Assembly: GCF_902364025.1 (NCBI RefSeq)
Contig: NZ_CABJCG010000014.1
Span: 1-64,000, forward strand
Source of the DNA: Enterocloster lavalensis
Lineage (GTDB): Bacteria > Bacillota > Clostridia > Lachnospirales > Lachnospiraceae
DNA length: 64,000 nucleotides
Reading direction: 5' to 3'
Part shown: one piece after another, positions 1-9,100 of the stretch
How the letters are laid out: every line of letters starts with the position of its first letter
Position numbering within the stretch: the stretch's first letter is position 1
Translations under genes and position numbers: made by a program
The notes under the pieces: generated by a model
The model's input: only the letters and a program-made list of their open reading frames with translations
What the model was told of the DNA's origin: nothing
Database searches by the model: none

Positions 1-76
1 TACCCCTTCTTTTGTGCTGTCGGGACCTTAGCAACATGACTTCCCGGAACTCGTCCCCGACCCCCTCCCCCGCCAT
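1..76 (-). CDS. Start of an unidentified gene, cut by the window edge
   Basis: An open frame starts at an ATG (complement of 74-76) and stays open to base 1, giving about 25 residues beginning MAGEGVGDEFREV. An AAAGGGA ribosome site lies about six bases upstream, and the frame begins 12 bases after the stop of the sugar-phosphate isomerase gene. This would make it the next gene of that leftward operon. Too little is visible to name a product, and it could still be a chance frame. Confidence 0.35.
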   Translation of the reverse strand, partial: MAGEGVGDEFREVMLLRSRQHKRRG

Positions 77-87
77 GGCCGTCCCTT

Positions 88-942
88 TCAGTCCACCCCC
101 GTAAAAATGCTTTGCAGATAGTCCACATCCCCATGATACCGCTCCCGGCTGGAGTTTTCCAGTAGCATCGCAATATGGGGTTTGTTCTGTTTGACCAGTT
201 TGAGGAGCGGCTCGAAACAGAAGTCGCCTTCCCCTACATGCCGGAACTGTTGGATTCCGTTCTCGTAGACGAAGTCTTTCATGTGGAGGGCTCCGATGCG
301 GTCGCCGTAGTAGGCGAAGGCTTTCTCTACGGCCCGGCGCTGGGACTCAGGGGAGACGGAGTCGGGGCCGATCAGGTTGACGGCGTCCAGGATTACCTCC
401 ACGTTGGGGGAGTCGATGTCCTCCAGGAAACGCTTCATCCGCGCCGGACTGTACAGCGTGTGGTCGAATACGCCCTCCACGCCCACGATCACGCCCAGCT
501 TCTCCGCGGCGGATACGATCTCTCTCATGCTCTTTAACAGGAGCTGGTAGGCTTCTTCCGTGTAGGTCTCGGGTGTGACGGCCATGTCCGGGTCCAGGCG
601 GCCGGTCTCGGTGCCTACCATGTCCGCTCCGATTACGCGGGCGTATTTTAAGTGCTCGATGAAACGGGCTACCTCTGCCTGCCGCTGGGATTCGATGGGG
701 TTCACCGGGTTGATGTAGCAGCCCAGCACCGCTACGTGGATTCCGTTTTCCTCCAGCAGAGAACGGATGTGGCGGGCGAAGCCCGCGCTGTAGTGGCCGG
801 GAGTAAAGTCGTAGTTGGAAATGGATTTGGACATTGCCAGCTGGATCTGGGTGACACCCGCGGCCTTTACCTGGCTGAAAAGCTCCTCCAGCTCCATTTT
901 CGGGCAAATGTCGTGGCAGCGCATTCCTGCATTAATCTTCAT
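88..942 (-). CDS. Sugar phosphate isomerase/epimerase (xylose isomerase-like TIM barrel)
   Basis: The 284-residue protein looks like an AP-endonuclease-2/xylose-isomerase-type TIM barrel. Such enzymes isomerise or epimerise sugars, or open inosose rings, in the cytosol with a divalent metal. Likely metal-site stretches are GVEGVFDH near the middle, ILDAVN, and GALHMKDF towards the C-terminus, in the order usual for the family. The frame stays open further upstream, but the start at 942 (MKINAGMRCHD) has an AAAAGGAG site and gives a normal N-terminal strand. It overlaps the end of the GltD-like gene by 11 bases, so the two are co-transcribed. The substrate is unknown. Confidence 0.8.
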   Translation of the reverse strand: MKINAGMRCHDICPKMELEELFSQVKAAGVTQIQLAMSKSISNYDFTPGHYSAGFARHIRSLLEENGIHVAVLGCYINPVNPIESQRQAEVARFIEHLKYARVIGADMVGTETGRLDPDMAVTPETYTEEAYQLLLKSMREIVSAAEKLGVIVGVEGVFDHTLYSPARMKRFLEDIDSPNVEVILDAVNLIGPDSVSPESQRRAVEKAFAYYGDRIGALHMKDFVYENGIQQFRHVGEGDFCFEPLLKLVKQNKPHIAMLLENSSRERYHGDVDYLQSIFTGVD

Positions 943-2170
943 CTGTTCTGCTCTCCTTTTTCTGCATGTAACGGTCCATGGCGTCGGCCACGATCTTGGA
1001 GTAGGCCACCGCCTCCACCACCGTCTTGGCGCCCAAAACCACGTCCCCGGAGGCAAAGATGCCTTCCACCGTGGTCTCGCCGTATTCATTTGTCTCCAGA
1101 AGGCCGTTTTCGGTGGCTTTTAAACCTTCCGTGGTGTTCACAAGCTTGCTCTTGGGGCCCTGGCTGATGGAAATGATCACGGAGTCCGCATGTACCTGCT
1201 CGGTGTTCTCCTCATAACCGGTGATATTTCCATTTTCATCGCTGTAAATGCTTCGGAATACCGGGCCGTCGTCGTTGATTTCAATGATCTGTTTGCCGAA
1301 TTCAAATTTGGCTCCGTCCAGCATGGCGTACTGGGTTTCGTGGAGGCTGGCGTCGGAGCGGGTGCCCCGGGCGTAAAGTGTCACGTCCCGGGAGCCGTGG
1401 CGGATCACCGTTCTGGCTACGTCCATGGCCGAGTTGCCCACGCCGATTACGGCCACCGTGTCCCCCAGCTCGTAGGCGTCGGGGTTGGCAAGGTAGTCGA
1501 TGGCGAAGTGCACGTTCCCCAGGGATTCGCCCTTTATGCCCAGCTTCTTGGGCCGCCACACGCCGGTGCCGATGAAAATGCTCTGGTAGCCGTCCCGGAA
1601 CAGGTCCTTGATCTCCAGGGCCCCGCCGATGGTGGTGTTGGGGCGGATTTTGATGCCCATGGCGCGCAGCTTTTTCTTGTAGCGCTCCAGGATGGTCTTG
1701 GGCAGACGGAATTCCGGGATTCCGTACTGGAGCACGCCGCCGATCTTGTCCCGGGAGTCGAAAATGGTCACGCTGTAGCCCTTCTTGGTCAGAAGGATGG
1801 CGATGGTGATTCCCGCGGGCCCTGCGCCGATCACGGCGACCTTTTTCCCGTTTTTCGGAGCGCAGTGCACGTCGATGCGCTCGAAGCAGGTGTCGGATAT
1901 ATAGTTTTCAATGCTGCTCACGTGGATGGGCTGGCCTTTGCGGCCTAAAACGCAGTGGCCCTCGCACTGGCGCTCGTGGTTGCAGACCAGGGAGCAGACC
2001 AGGGACATGGGGTTGTTCTCAAAGGCGATTTTTCCCGCCTCCTCCAGACGTCCCTCCCGCATCGCTTTGATGATCGCCGGTATGGGCGTGTGGATGGGGC
2101 ACCCCTGCTGGCACATTGGTTTTTTGCACTGGAGGCAGCGGTTTGCCTCGTCAATTACATGTACTGCCAT
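932..2170 (-). CDS. GltD-like NAD(P)-dependent flavin oxidoreductase (glutamate synthase small subunit family)
   Basis: The 412-residue protein has the architecture of the glutamate synthase small subunit and NfnB-like electron-transfer flavoproteins. Two N-terminal cysteine clusters (CLQCKKPMCQQGCP near residue 13 and CSLVCNHERQCEGHC near 59) would bind Fe-S centres. A GAGPAG FAD-binding loop follows near residue 115, and GVGNSA in a second Rossmann fold would bind NAD(P)H. The family passes electrons between NAD(P)H and a partner subunit. No GltB-like large subunit is in view, so the acceptor is unknown. GAGGAGG precedes the ATG at 2170. The gene is first in an operon with the isomerase downstream. 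Confidence 0.85.
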   Translation of the reverse strand: MAVHVIDEANRCLQCKKPMCQQGCPIHTPIPAIIKAMREGRLEEAGKIAFENNPMSLVCSLVCNHERQCEGHCVLGRKGQPIHVSSIENYISDTCFERIDVHCAPKNGKKVAVIGAGPAGITIAILLTKKGYSVTIFDSRDKIGGVLQYGIPEFRLPKTILERYKKKLRAMGIKIRPNTTIGGALEIKDLFRDGYQSIFIGTGVWRPKKLGIKGESLGNVHFAIDYLANPDAYELGDTVAVIGVGNSAMDVARTVIRHGSRDVTLYARGTRSDASLHETQYAMLDGAKFEFGKQIIEINDDGPVFRSIYSDENGNITGYEENTEQVHADSVIISISQGPKSKLVNTTEGLKATENGLLETNEYGETTVEGIFASGDVVLGAKTVVEAVAYSKIVADAMDRYMQKKESRTDED

Positions 2171-2223
2171 GTTCGTTTTTCCTCCTCTATGAGCTTCTGA
2201 CTATTTCATTTTTGTTCAGTCGC

Positions 2224-2252
2224 ATCATAGCACGCAGACAGGGGCCCTGCAA
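2224..2252 (-). promoter_or_regulatory. SigA-type promoter of the GltD-like operon
   Basis: Read on the minus strand, TTGCAG (complement of 2247-2252) and TATGAT (complement of 2224-2229) are separated by 17 bases. They lie about 55 bases upstream of the ATG at 2170. This is a good match to a vegetative SigA promoter; the assignment is by sequence only. Confidence 0.6.
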
Positions 2253-2303
2253 CACGCAAAGCCCCATTTTTCTGCACTTTTTGAGGAACAGCCCGTCAGC
2301 TTT

Positions 2304-2897
2304 TTAACGCTTCCCGCCGGTTTTCGGCCCCTTTTCCAGGGCGGGCTTTAAGCCAAATTGCCGCAGCACGCCCGCTGTTTCCATGAATTTGGCCAGATAA
2401 AAAAATATCAGGGAATCGATGGGCCACATGATCACGTTGCGCAGAATTCTGGGCGGAAGCAGCAGCCAGAATCCCTTGCCCAGAAGAATGGACAGGCAAA
2501 AGGTGTTGAGGATCACATTACAGATCAGCGCGACCGTGAATTTTGCCACCAATACCCGCCACAGGCGCATGGGGCGGCCGTAGAAGAAGCAGCCGTAAAT
2601 ACACCCGGCCAGCATGGTGACCATGGTCAGCCCCGGGAAATAGGCGTTGGTGGGTTTGGCCAGGTATTTCAGGATATCCATGGTGCCGTTGAACAGCGGC
2701 CCTACCACCGGGCCGAACAGCCAGGCCACAAATTCATTGGGGATTCCGGAAAATCCAATCCGCACCGAGGGGATGATTTCCACGGAAAGACTGCCCAGCA
2801 CCAACGCGACGGCCCCCAGCATGGCGCACACCGTGACGGTTTTTACCTGCTTGAATTCCTGTAGGGATCGGGTGAACAAAGTTGCTAATTTCTTCAT
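2304..2897 (-). CDS. folT: FolT, folate-specific ECF transporter S component
   Basis: This 197-residue, strongly hydrophobic protein has about five to six membrane segments. It has the layout of the folate ECF substrate-binding S component: a short charged N-terminus, then helices, a conserved IGFSGIPNEFVAWLFGP stretch near residue 50, and a basic C-terminal tail. FolT captures folates at the membrane and works with the shared EcfA/EcfA'/EcfT energy module, which is not in the window. The identification is strongly supported by the THF riboswitch directly upstream. AAAGGAGG precedes the ATG. Confidence 0.85.
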   Translation of the reverse strand: MKKLATLFTRSLQEFKQVKTVTVCAMLGAVALVLGSLSVEIIPSVRIGFSGIPNEFVAWLFGPVVGPLFNGTMDILKYLAKPTNAYFPGLTMVTMLAGCIYGCFFYGRPMRLWRVLVAKFTVALICNVILNTFCLSILLGKGFWLLLPPRILRNVIMWPIDSLIFFYLAKFMETAGVLRQFGLKPALEKGPKTGGKR

Positions 2898-2963
2898 AAA
2901 AAAATTACCTCCTTTGCAGACCTCTCGTACTACAATAGGAGATAATGATACACTATCCCTGTT

Positions 2964-3064
2964 GCAGCGGGATGCGGCCTACGCACCGCAAGGGATGATT
3001 CCCTTTTCGTCCAGCTGACAACTCCCTGTTCAGCCGGCACTTAACGCGCATAAACCTACTCTGC
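2964..3064 (-). promoter_or_regulatory. Tetrahydrofolate (THF) riboswitch in the folT leader
   Basis: Read on the minus strand, the leader contains the conserved THF-riboswitch segments in order: AGAGTAG, GCGTTAAGTG, GAACAGGGA, GACGAAA and GCGGTGCG. They close with a CATCC...CTGC strand that pairs with the 5' GCAG of the first segment (complement of 3061-3064 with 2964-2967). The segments and their spacing agree with known Firmicute folT riboswitches. The ATG of folT lies 66 bases downstream with no clear T-rich terminator, so control of translation is more likely than attenuation. That last point is inference. Confidence 0.85.
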
Positions 3065-3088
3065 ATTTCCATATTTAATTTTGACAAA

Positions 3089-3110
3089 GGCGGACCGGGA
3101 GAGGTCCGCC
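3089..3110 (-). terminator. GC-rich hairpin: terminator of the metallo-hydrolase operon or folT leader structure
   Basis: GGCGGACC and GGTCCGCC form a perfect 8-bp stem with a 6-base loop, followed on the minus strand by TTTGTCAAAATT. It lies about 97 bases after the metallo-hydrolase stop. However, it is downstream of the apparent folT promoter (3126-3153), so it may instead be part of the folT leader. Confidence 0.5.
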
Positions 3111-3125
3111 CTTCGCCTGACTATA

Positions 3126-3153
3126 ACTATACACGATATTGAAAAATATGCAA
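3126..3153 (-). promoter_or_regulatory. Probable folT promoter
   Basis: On the minus strand, TTGCAT (complement of 3148-3153) and TATAGT (complement of 3126-3131) are separated by 16 bases. Transcripts from here would begin upstream of both the hairpin at 3089-3110 and the THF riboswitch. Confidence 0.5.
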
Positions 3154-3206
3154 GTGAAATTTCTGTTCCGAAAGATAGGCCGTCTGAACGGAAACGCCTC
3201 CGCCTT

Positions 3207-4232
3207 TTACGGCGCCTCCCAATAAAACACCCCGTCCCGCTCCGTCCGCAGCGCGAAGTCCTCCTCGTAGAGGTATTCCAGGCAGGAGAACGTCTTGGAG
3301 ATCACCATTTTCAGCTTGATGAACTGGGCCTGGTCCGCGGGCACGCGCTCCATGCCGTAGGCCAGACGCGCCACCTCCTGGGTGGTCATGGCCCTGCGGC
3401 CGTGGACCAGGATGCTGCGGATCATATCCGCCTTGTCCAGGTAGGAGAACACAATCCGGTTCACCGTGCCCGCCAGATCCGTCACCGGGCCGTTGTGGGC
3501 CGGCAGCACCAGGCAGTCCGCATAGTGGTGCTTGATATATTCCAGGGACTTAAAATACCGGGCCAATAGCCCCTCGTCCGGGTAGCTGGTCCCCACGATG
3601 GGCACGATCCCGTTGATCACCTGGTCCGCGATAAACAGCACCTTCTGGTCCGCGTCATACAGCCCAAGCTGGCCGTAAGTGTGGCCGGAGAGCTCCACCG
3701 CCTCAAACCGGTAATTCCCGTAACAGAACACATCTCCCGCCGACGCCGGGGTGTAGTAGAAGCCCGGGATGTCGAACTCCCAGCCCTTTTCTCCCTCCGC
3801 CCGCCGGTTGATCTCCATAAACATCTCCCAGACCTCGGGCGTGTCCTGCGGGGTTACGCCCACGCTGCGCAGCACCTGGGGCTGATCCTCCGCGGCCCCG
3901 TGGCTGTGGCTGTAGTACAGGCAGTCGTAGCAGTGCCGGTCCTCCAGGCGGTTCAAAAACAGCCTGGCTCCCCGCTCCGCGTACACGCTGGCCAGCCCGC
4001 AGTGGTCGTGGTGCTTGTGGGTCAGAAAAATGTCCAGCTGGTCGTAACGGATCCCCAGCTCCTCAAGCACTCCCTCCATGACCCGCAGGCAGTCCTTGTT
4101 GCGGAAGCCCGCGTCCACCATCAGGCTCCGTCCGCCTTCCGTTCCCTTGACAATAAATATTTTAATCTCGCTGATGCTCAGCTGCCCGCTGTGCAGCTCC
4201 ACCTCGAAAATTCCCGGTGCGCGCTCAATCAT
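3207..4232 (-). CDS. MBL-fold metallo-hydrolase
   Basis: The 341-residue protein belongs to the metallo-beta-lactamase fold. The metal motif THKHHDHCG near residue 93 is the HxHxDH signature, a later GHTYGQLG supplies the third histidine region, and LPAHNGP the C-terminal histidine. The family hydrolyses ester, thioester or phosphodiester bonds using two metal ions, and the substrate cannot be read from sequence. The C-terminal 80 residues resemble the helical extension of hydroxyacylglutathione-hydrolase-like relatives. It overlaps the upstream PAP2 gene by four bases (ATGA), so the two are translationally coupled. Confidence 0.8.
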   Translation of the reverse strand: MIERAPGIFEVELHSGQLSISEIKIFIVKGTEGGRSLMVDAGFRNKDCLRVMEGVLEELGIRYDQLDIFLTHKHHDHCGLASVYAERGARLFLNRLEDRHCYDCLYYSHSHGAAEDQPQVLRSVGVTPQDTPEVWEMFMEINRRAEGEKGWEFDIPGFYYTPASAGDVFCYGNYRFEAVELSGHTYGQLGLYDADQKVLFIADQVINGIVPIVGTSYPDEGLLARYFKSLEYIKHHYADCLVLPAHNGPVTDLAGTVNRIVFSYLDKADMIRSILVHGRRAMTTQEVARLAYGMERVPADQAQFIKLKMVISKTFSCLEYLYEEDFALRTERDGVFYWEAP

Positions 4233-4765
4233 GTTCTCACCTCTTCCTGATTTTTCCGGCGCTTTTCCGTCCGCTTAAGCAGCCGGTGCACGCCCAGGGC
4301 GATTGCCGTTCCCAACACGGCCCCCGCCAAAACATCTGTGGGGAAATGCACAAACAGATACAGCCGCGAGAACGCGATCAGCACCGCCAGAGCCAGGGCC
4401 CACAGCCCCCAGTCCCTGCAGTACAGGAAAATGCTCACCGCCCCCTCAAAGCTGGCCAACGTGTGTCCGGACGGAAACGAAAAATCCCTCGGACTGGCGA
4501 TCAGCAGGGGAATGGACCCGTCCAGCCAGCAGGGCCGCTGCCTGGCGATCAACGGCTTTAGAATTATATTTCCCAGCAGCAGCCCCACCGCCAGGGAGAG
4601 CGCCACCGCCAGGCCGATCTTTCTGGTCCGTTTTTGGCAGAATAACAGGACGGCCACCAGTATCCAGAACCATCCGCTCTCCCCCAGAAACGTAATTCCT
4701 TTCATAACCTCATCCAGAAACGGCGTATGCAGCTTCTGGATCATATACAATAGTTCAAACTCCAT
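4229..4765 (-). CDS. PAP2-family membrane phosphatase
   Basis: The 178-residue membrane protein has the three-part PAP2 acid-phosphatase signature: KPLIARQRPC (K-x6-RP), FPSGHT (PSGH) and RLYLFVHFPTDV (SR-x5-H-x3-D). Family members remove phosphate from lipid phosphates such as undecaprenyl diphosphate or phosphatidic acid at the outer face of the membrane. About five hydrophobic helices are visible. It is first in a two-gene operon with the metallo-hydrolase, behind a SigA-like promoter. Confidence 0.85.
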   Translation of the reverse strand: MEFELLYMIQKLHTPFLDEVMKGITFLGESGWFWILVAVLLFCQKRTRKIGLAVALSLAVGLLLGNIILKPLIARQRPCWLDGSIPLLIASPRDFSFPSGHTLASFEGAVSIFLYCRDWGLWALALAVLIAFSRLYLFVHFPTDVLAGAVLGTAIALGVHRLLKRTEKRRKNQEEVRT

Positions 4766-4814
4766 CCTTTGGCAGTCTCATCCTTCCTGAAAACAGCGTT
4801 CCATTATTTTTCCC

Positions 4815-4843
4815 ATTATATACTACGGGCGTTTAAAATGCAA
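4815..4843 (-). promoter_or_regulatory. SigA-type promoter of the PAP2/metallo-hydrolase operon
   Basis: On the minus strand, TTGCAT (complement of 4838-4843), a 17-base spacer and TATAAT (complement of 4815-4820) lie about 50 bases before the PAP2 start codon. Confidence 0.6.
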
Positions 4844-4918
4844 GGCGGCCCGCGGCGGCGCTCCCGCTCTTCACCCGCGGGCGCTCTTTGCCCACGGTCC
4901 GGTCTGCGCCAGCGCCCT

Positions 4919-4994
4919 TGATATTGTTAATTTTTTATCAATATCAGGTGAATTTTTACAAAAACCTTGCTTTTTTCTAAAACTATGGTAAAAT
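4919..4994 (+). promoter_or_regulatory. Promoter and upstream inverted repeat of the PTS IIC-like gene
   Basis: TTGCTT (4967-4972) and TAAAAT (4989-4994) with a 16-base spacer form a plausible promoter. Upstream, TGATATTG (4919-4926) and CAATATCA (4939-4946) form a perfect 8-bp inverted repeat with a 12-base AT-rich spacer. It could be an operator or activator site; nothing nearby identifies the regulator. Confidence 0.45.
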
Positions 4995-5048
4995 CCCTAA
5001 CAATTACGAAAAATTCTTCGAAAATAAATCTAAAGGGAGCGTAACATC

Positions 5049-6065
5049 ATGTCAAATTTCAAGGAATTCCTCAAAAAGAAGAACGTGAACTTCACCGTTC
5101 AGGCCTATTTCATCGACGCTCTGGGCGCTATGGCCTTCGGACTTTTCGCCTCGCTGCTCATTGGAACCATCTTCGACACTCTGGGGCAGCAGCTACATAT
5201 CGAAAGCTTCAATGTGATCGCCCAGTACGCCAAGAGCGCCACGGGCGCGGCTCTGGGAGTGGCCATCGCCCACGCCTTAAAAGCGCCCCAGCTGGTGCTC
5301 TTCTCCGCCGCAACGGTGGGCATCGCGGGCAACACCCTGGGCGGACCGGTGGGCGCGCTGGTGGCTACGGTGGTGGCTACCGAGCTGGGCAAGCTGGTGT
5401 CCAAGGAAACGCGGCTGGACATCGTGGTCACGCCCGGAGTCACCATCATTTTCGGCGTGCTGACGGCGCAGTGCGTCGGCCCCACCGTGGCCCGGTTCAT
5501 GGACTGGTTCGGCACAGTGGTGAAAACCGCCACTGAGATGCAGCCCTTCTTTATGGGAATTCTGGTATCCGCTCTGATCGGAGTGGCCCTGACCCTTCCC
5601 ATCAGCAGCGCGGCCATCTGCATCGCCCTCTCCCTGGACGGCCTGGCGGGCGGCGCGGCCACCGCCGGCTGCTGCGCGCAGATGATCGGCTTTGCAGTCA
5701 TGAGTTACCGCGAAAACCGCATCGGCGGGCTGATGGCCCAGGGCCTGGGCACCAGCATGCTGCAGATGGGCAACATTGTGCTCAATCCCCGCATCTGGAT
5801 CCCGCCCACGCTGGCTTCCATGATCACCGGCCCCATCGCCACCATGGTGTTCCGGATGGAGAACATCCCCACCGGCTCCGGCATGGGCACCTGCGGCCTG
5901 GTGGGCCCCATCGGCGTGTTCACCGCCATGGGCGGCGGCGCCAACATGTGGCTTGGAATCCTGATGGTCTGCTTCGTGCTCCCCGCGGTGCTGACCTTTA
6001 TCTTCGGCGAAATCCTCCGCAAAATCGGCTGGATCAAACCCGGCGATCTGAAGCTGGACCTGTAA
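5049..6065 (+). CDS. PTS_EIIC_2-type membrane transporter
   Basis: The 338-residue protein has about eight to ten hydrophobic segments rich in Gly and Ala. It resembles the family annotated as PTS sugar transporter subunit IIC (PTS_EIIC_2), with the typical opening FKEFLKKKNVNFTVQAYFID and a GMGTCGLVGPIG stretch near residue 278. No IIA or IIB partner is adjacent, so whether it phosphorylates its substrate is open. AAAGGGAG precedes the ATG by seven bases. It is monocistronic and convergent with the GGDEF/EAL gene. Confidence 0.75.
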   Translation: MSNFKEFLKKKNVNFTVQAYFIDALGAMAFGLFASLLIGTIFDTLGQQLHIESFNVIAQYAKSATGAALGVAIAHALKAPQLVLFSAATVGIAGNTLGGPVGALVATVVATELGKLVSKETRLDIVVTPGVTIIFGVLTAQCVGPTVARFMDWFGTVVKTATEMQPFFMGILVSALIGVALTLPISSAAICIALSLDGLAGGAATAGCCAQMIGFAVMSYRENRIGGLMAQGLGTSMLQMGNIVLNPRIWIPPTLASMITGPIATMVFRMENIPTGSGMGTCGLVGPIGVFTAMGGGANMWLGILMVCFVLPAVLTFIFGEILRKIGWIKPGDLKLDL

Positions 6066-6129
6066 TCCGGCGTTGGTTGAAGTCCGCCTCACTCCGCCGG
6101 TCCCAGGCAGCTGCTTCTCCCATTTAAAT

Positions 6130-6155
6130 GGCGGGCAGGTTAATCCCTGTCCGCC
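6130..6155 (-). terminator. Hairpin at the end of the GGDEF/EAL gene
   Basis: GGCGGACAGG and CCTGCCCGCC (minus strand) form a stem with one mismatch and a 6-base loop that contains the TAA stop of the large gene. ATTTAAAT follows. The stem lies between two convergent genes. Confidence 0.5.
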
Positions 6156-9100
6156 AATTCATATCGAACCGCCTTCATGGACGGTTCATAGAACTTGTAC
6201 CGTCCCTTACCGTCCATCTTTGCCGCAAACAGCGCGATGTCTGCTTTCCGGTACAGCTCGTCAAAATCAGTCCCCTGGTCCGGCGTCATGGCGTAACCCA
6301 CGGACACGGAGAACAGAATCTCCCGGTCGCCGTGGCGGCAGATGCTTTTCATGGAGCGGACGATAAAGTCCATCTTCCGGTCCGCGTCCTCCTGCCGAAT
6401 CTGTTTGCACAGAACCAGGAACTCGTCGCCGCCGATGCGGCACACCACGTCCTTTTCCCGGAAAAGCCGTTTCAGCTTTGCGGCGTTCTCTGCGATGATC
6501 TGATCCCCGCAGGCGTGGCCGAACACGTCGTTTGCCACCTTGAAGTCGTCCAGATCCAGCATGATTAACGCCGCCGTCTCATCCTCCTCCATACTGCACA
6601 GATACTCGCGGATGCGCGCCACTCCGCTCTGCCGGTTGTAAAGCCCGGTGAGGGAATCCGTGGCCGCCAGCTTTCTCAGCTTCAGCTCCTGGCTCTTCTG
6701 CTCGTCGATGTCCATGACAAAAATACAGGAATACACATCCGGCCGGTCCCCGATCTGCATCAGGTACATGACCGCCTTCATCCACCGCACCTGGTTCTTG
6801 TAAATCCGGCGGTATTCCAGGCTGTCCGTGTAAATCCCCGCCCGGTACAGCCCCATCAGCCGTTCGCGGTCCATAAACTTGGCCACGGCGGCCTGGAACT
6901 CAGGGGTCACCAGATTGTTGTTCAGATAGGCGACGGCCTCGGTATAGCTTGTGTCCGGTATACCAGCCTCCCCCATCCATTTCTCCCGCCCTTCGCCGTT
7001 TAAAATCATGTCTCTGGTCAGATTCGCCTGGAAATCATAGGTCGCCTGGCTGCGCAGAAGTTCCAGGGTTTTCAGCTGTTCCTCCCGGCACAGGGCCTCA
7101 TTTTTCTGTTTTGTGACGTCCGTGTAATACCCAACCGCCCGGACGGGTCTGCCCTCCTCGTCCCGGATCGTCTCGCAGCCCACCCGGACCCAGACCGTTT
7201 TCCCGCCGCGGACGCGGACCGGGACCTCACAGGTATGGCTCTCGCGGTTTTTCCCGTTTTTCACTTCCTCTGTAAACCTGCGGTACCGCTCCCGGCCCGA
7301 TTCCTGCAGGCAGAAGTTCTCAAAAATCCGTTCCGGGAAATCCATCACCGTCACCATTCCACTGCAAAACGGTCCGTAGGTGGCGGTCAGCTCCACGTTC
7401 TGCACCACATTGGTCAGAATCAGCGTATTTCTCTCAAAATCCCAGTCCCAGCAGTTGAGCCCCGCCTGTTTGAGGATGCTCTCCGTGCGCTTGCCTGCCA
7501 CCCACAGCTCGTGCTCCTTTTGTTTGAGGCCGGTGATGTCCAGCACCACGCCGTGCACCAATCCCCGGATGTCCTCCCGGGCGTACCGGCTCTGGTCCGT
7601 GACCCAGATATAACCGTCCGCTCCCATGATCCGGTATTCCAAATCCGCGGTCCCGCCCCCCGTCTCCAGCCGGCCCGCAGCTTCCCTCACCCGCTCCCGG
7701 TCGCCCGGGTGGATCATGTTCATCATTTTATTGTCAAACCGCGCCCGGATCTGTTCCGCGCTCCAGCCCAGAATTTCCAGAAAACGGTTGCTGATGTACA
7801 TAAAGGTGAGGCCGCGGTCATTTTCACAGCAGTGATAACCGCCCGGCGTCTCGTTGTTCAGGAAATGCAGCTCCTGGTTCTGCCGGATGATCACCCGGTT
7901 GTGTTCCGCCAGCACCCTCTGCGCCGCCATGGACTCGGATATATCCGCGCAGGCGCTGATAATCGCAGGGCGTCCGTCCTCGGTCCGGATCACCTTCCCC
8001 TTGTCCAGCGCCCAGAACCAGCCGCCGTTCTTTTTCATCATGCGGTAGGTGGTTATGTATTCCGTACCCGGCTCGGTCAGGTCGCCGATGTCCTCCACCA
8101 CACGCAGCCGGTCGTCGGGGTGGATGGTGTTGATCACCCGTCCCCGGATCGCCTCCGAGAATTCCCCGAAGGACTGGTATCCCAGAAGGCCCACCATCTC
8201 CTGGTTGGCAAAATACAGCGGAAACCCTTCCTCGCAGTACCCGCCGATCAAACCGCCCGGCGTCATTTGGGCGAAAATGGCCGCGGCGGCGCGGCGGTTG
8301 TCCTCGGTCAGCGCCTTGAAACCCTCGTCGTTTTCCGCGGTGCGGACCGCCGATGCCAGCGCCCGCTGGGAGGCTTCCAACTTTTGCTCCCTGCGCTTCT
8401 GTTCCGTCACGTCGCTGACCGCTCCGTAGAACATCTGGTGCCCTCCCTGCTCCCGCAGAAAGAACGCCCGCAGATGCATCCAGATGGTGCCCTCTTCCTT
8501 GCAGAGACGGCGTATGTCCCCCTCCGCTCCGTTTAGCGGGTCCAGCCGCGCGCGCCGGAAAATGTCCACCGCCACCGGGCGGTCCTCCTCGTAAATCCCT
8601 TCCAGAATCGTTTTCCGGTATTCCTCCAGATCCACGGGATTGGTCCGCGTCACCTTGTAATACTGTTCATTGGCCCGGGTGAGCTCCATCTGATCGCCGC
8701 ACACGTCGTAGAAGGCCACGCCGCCCAAAATATTGTTGATCAGAATATCGCTGGCCACGCCGCCGCGCAGGAGCTCGTCCAGGCTGATGCGCTCCACCCC
8801 GGGAGCCGTCAGCCCGCGGAAATCCACATTCCGCTCGTCCGCCAGCCGCGCCTCCAAATCTTCAATGGGCATGGGGCGGTAAAAATAATACCCCTGCCCG
8901 TAAATGCAGCCGATGTTCAACAGGAAATCCACCTGCTCCCGGGTTTCCACGCCCTCCGCGATCAGGCGCAGCCCCATGAGGCGGGCCATATTGGTGATAG
9001 CCTCCAGGATTCCCACGCCCTTGCCAACGCTCTGCTCGTCCATGTCCAGGAACTTCATGTCGATTTTGAGCACGTCCACATTGACGTCCTTTAACATGTT

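Noticed and set aside
7235..8536. 433-residue plus-strand frame opposite the GGDEF/EAL gene
   Set aside because: It is a shadow of a high-GC coding strand with no family features or ribosome site; the minus-strand protein has clear domains here.
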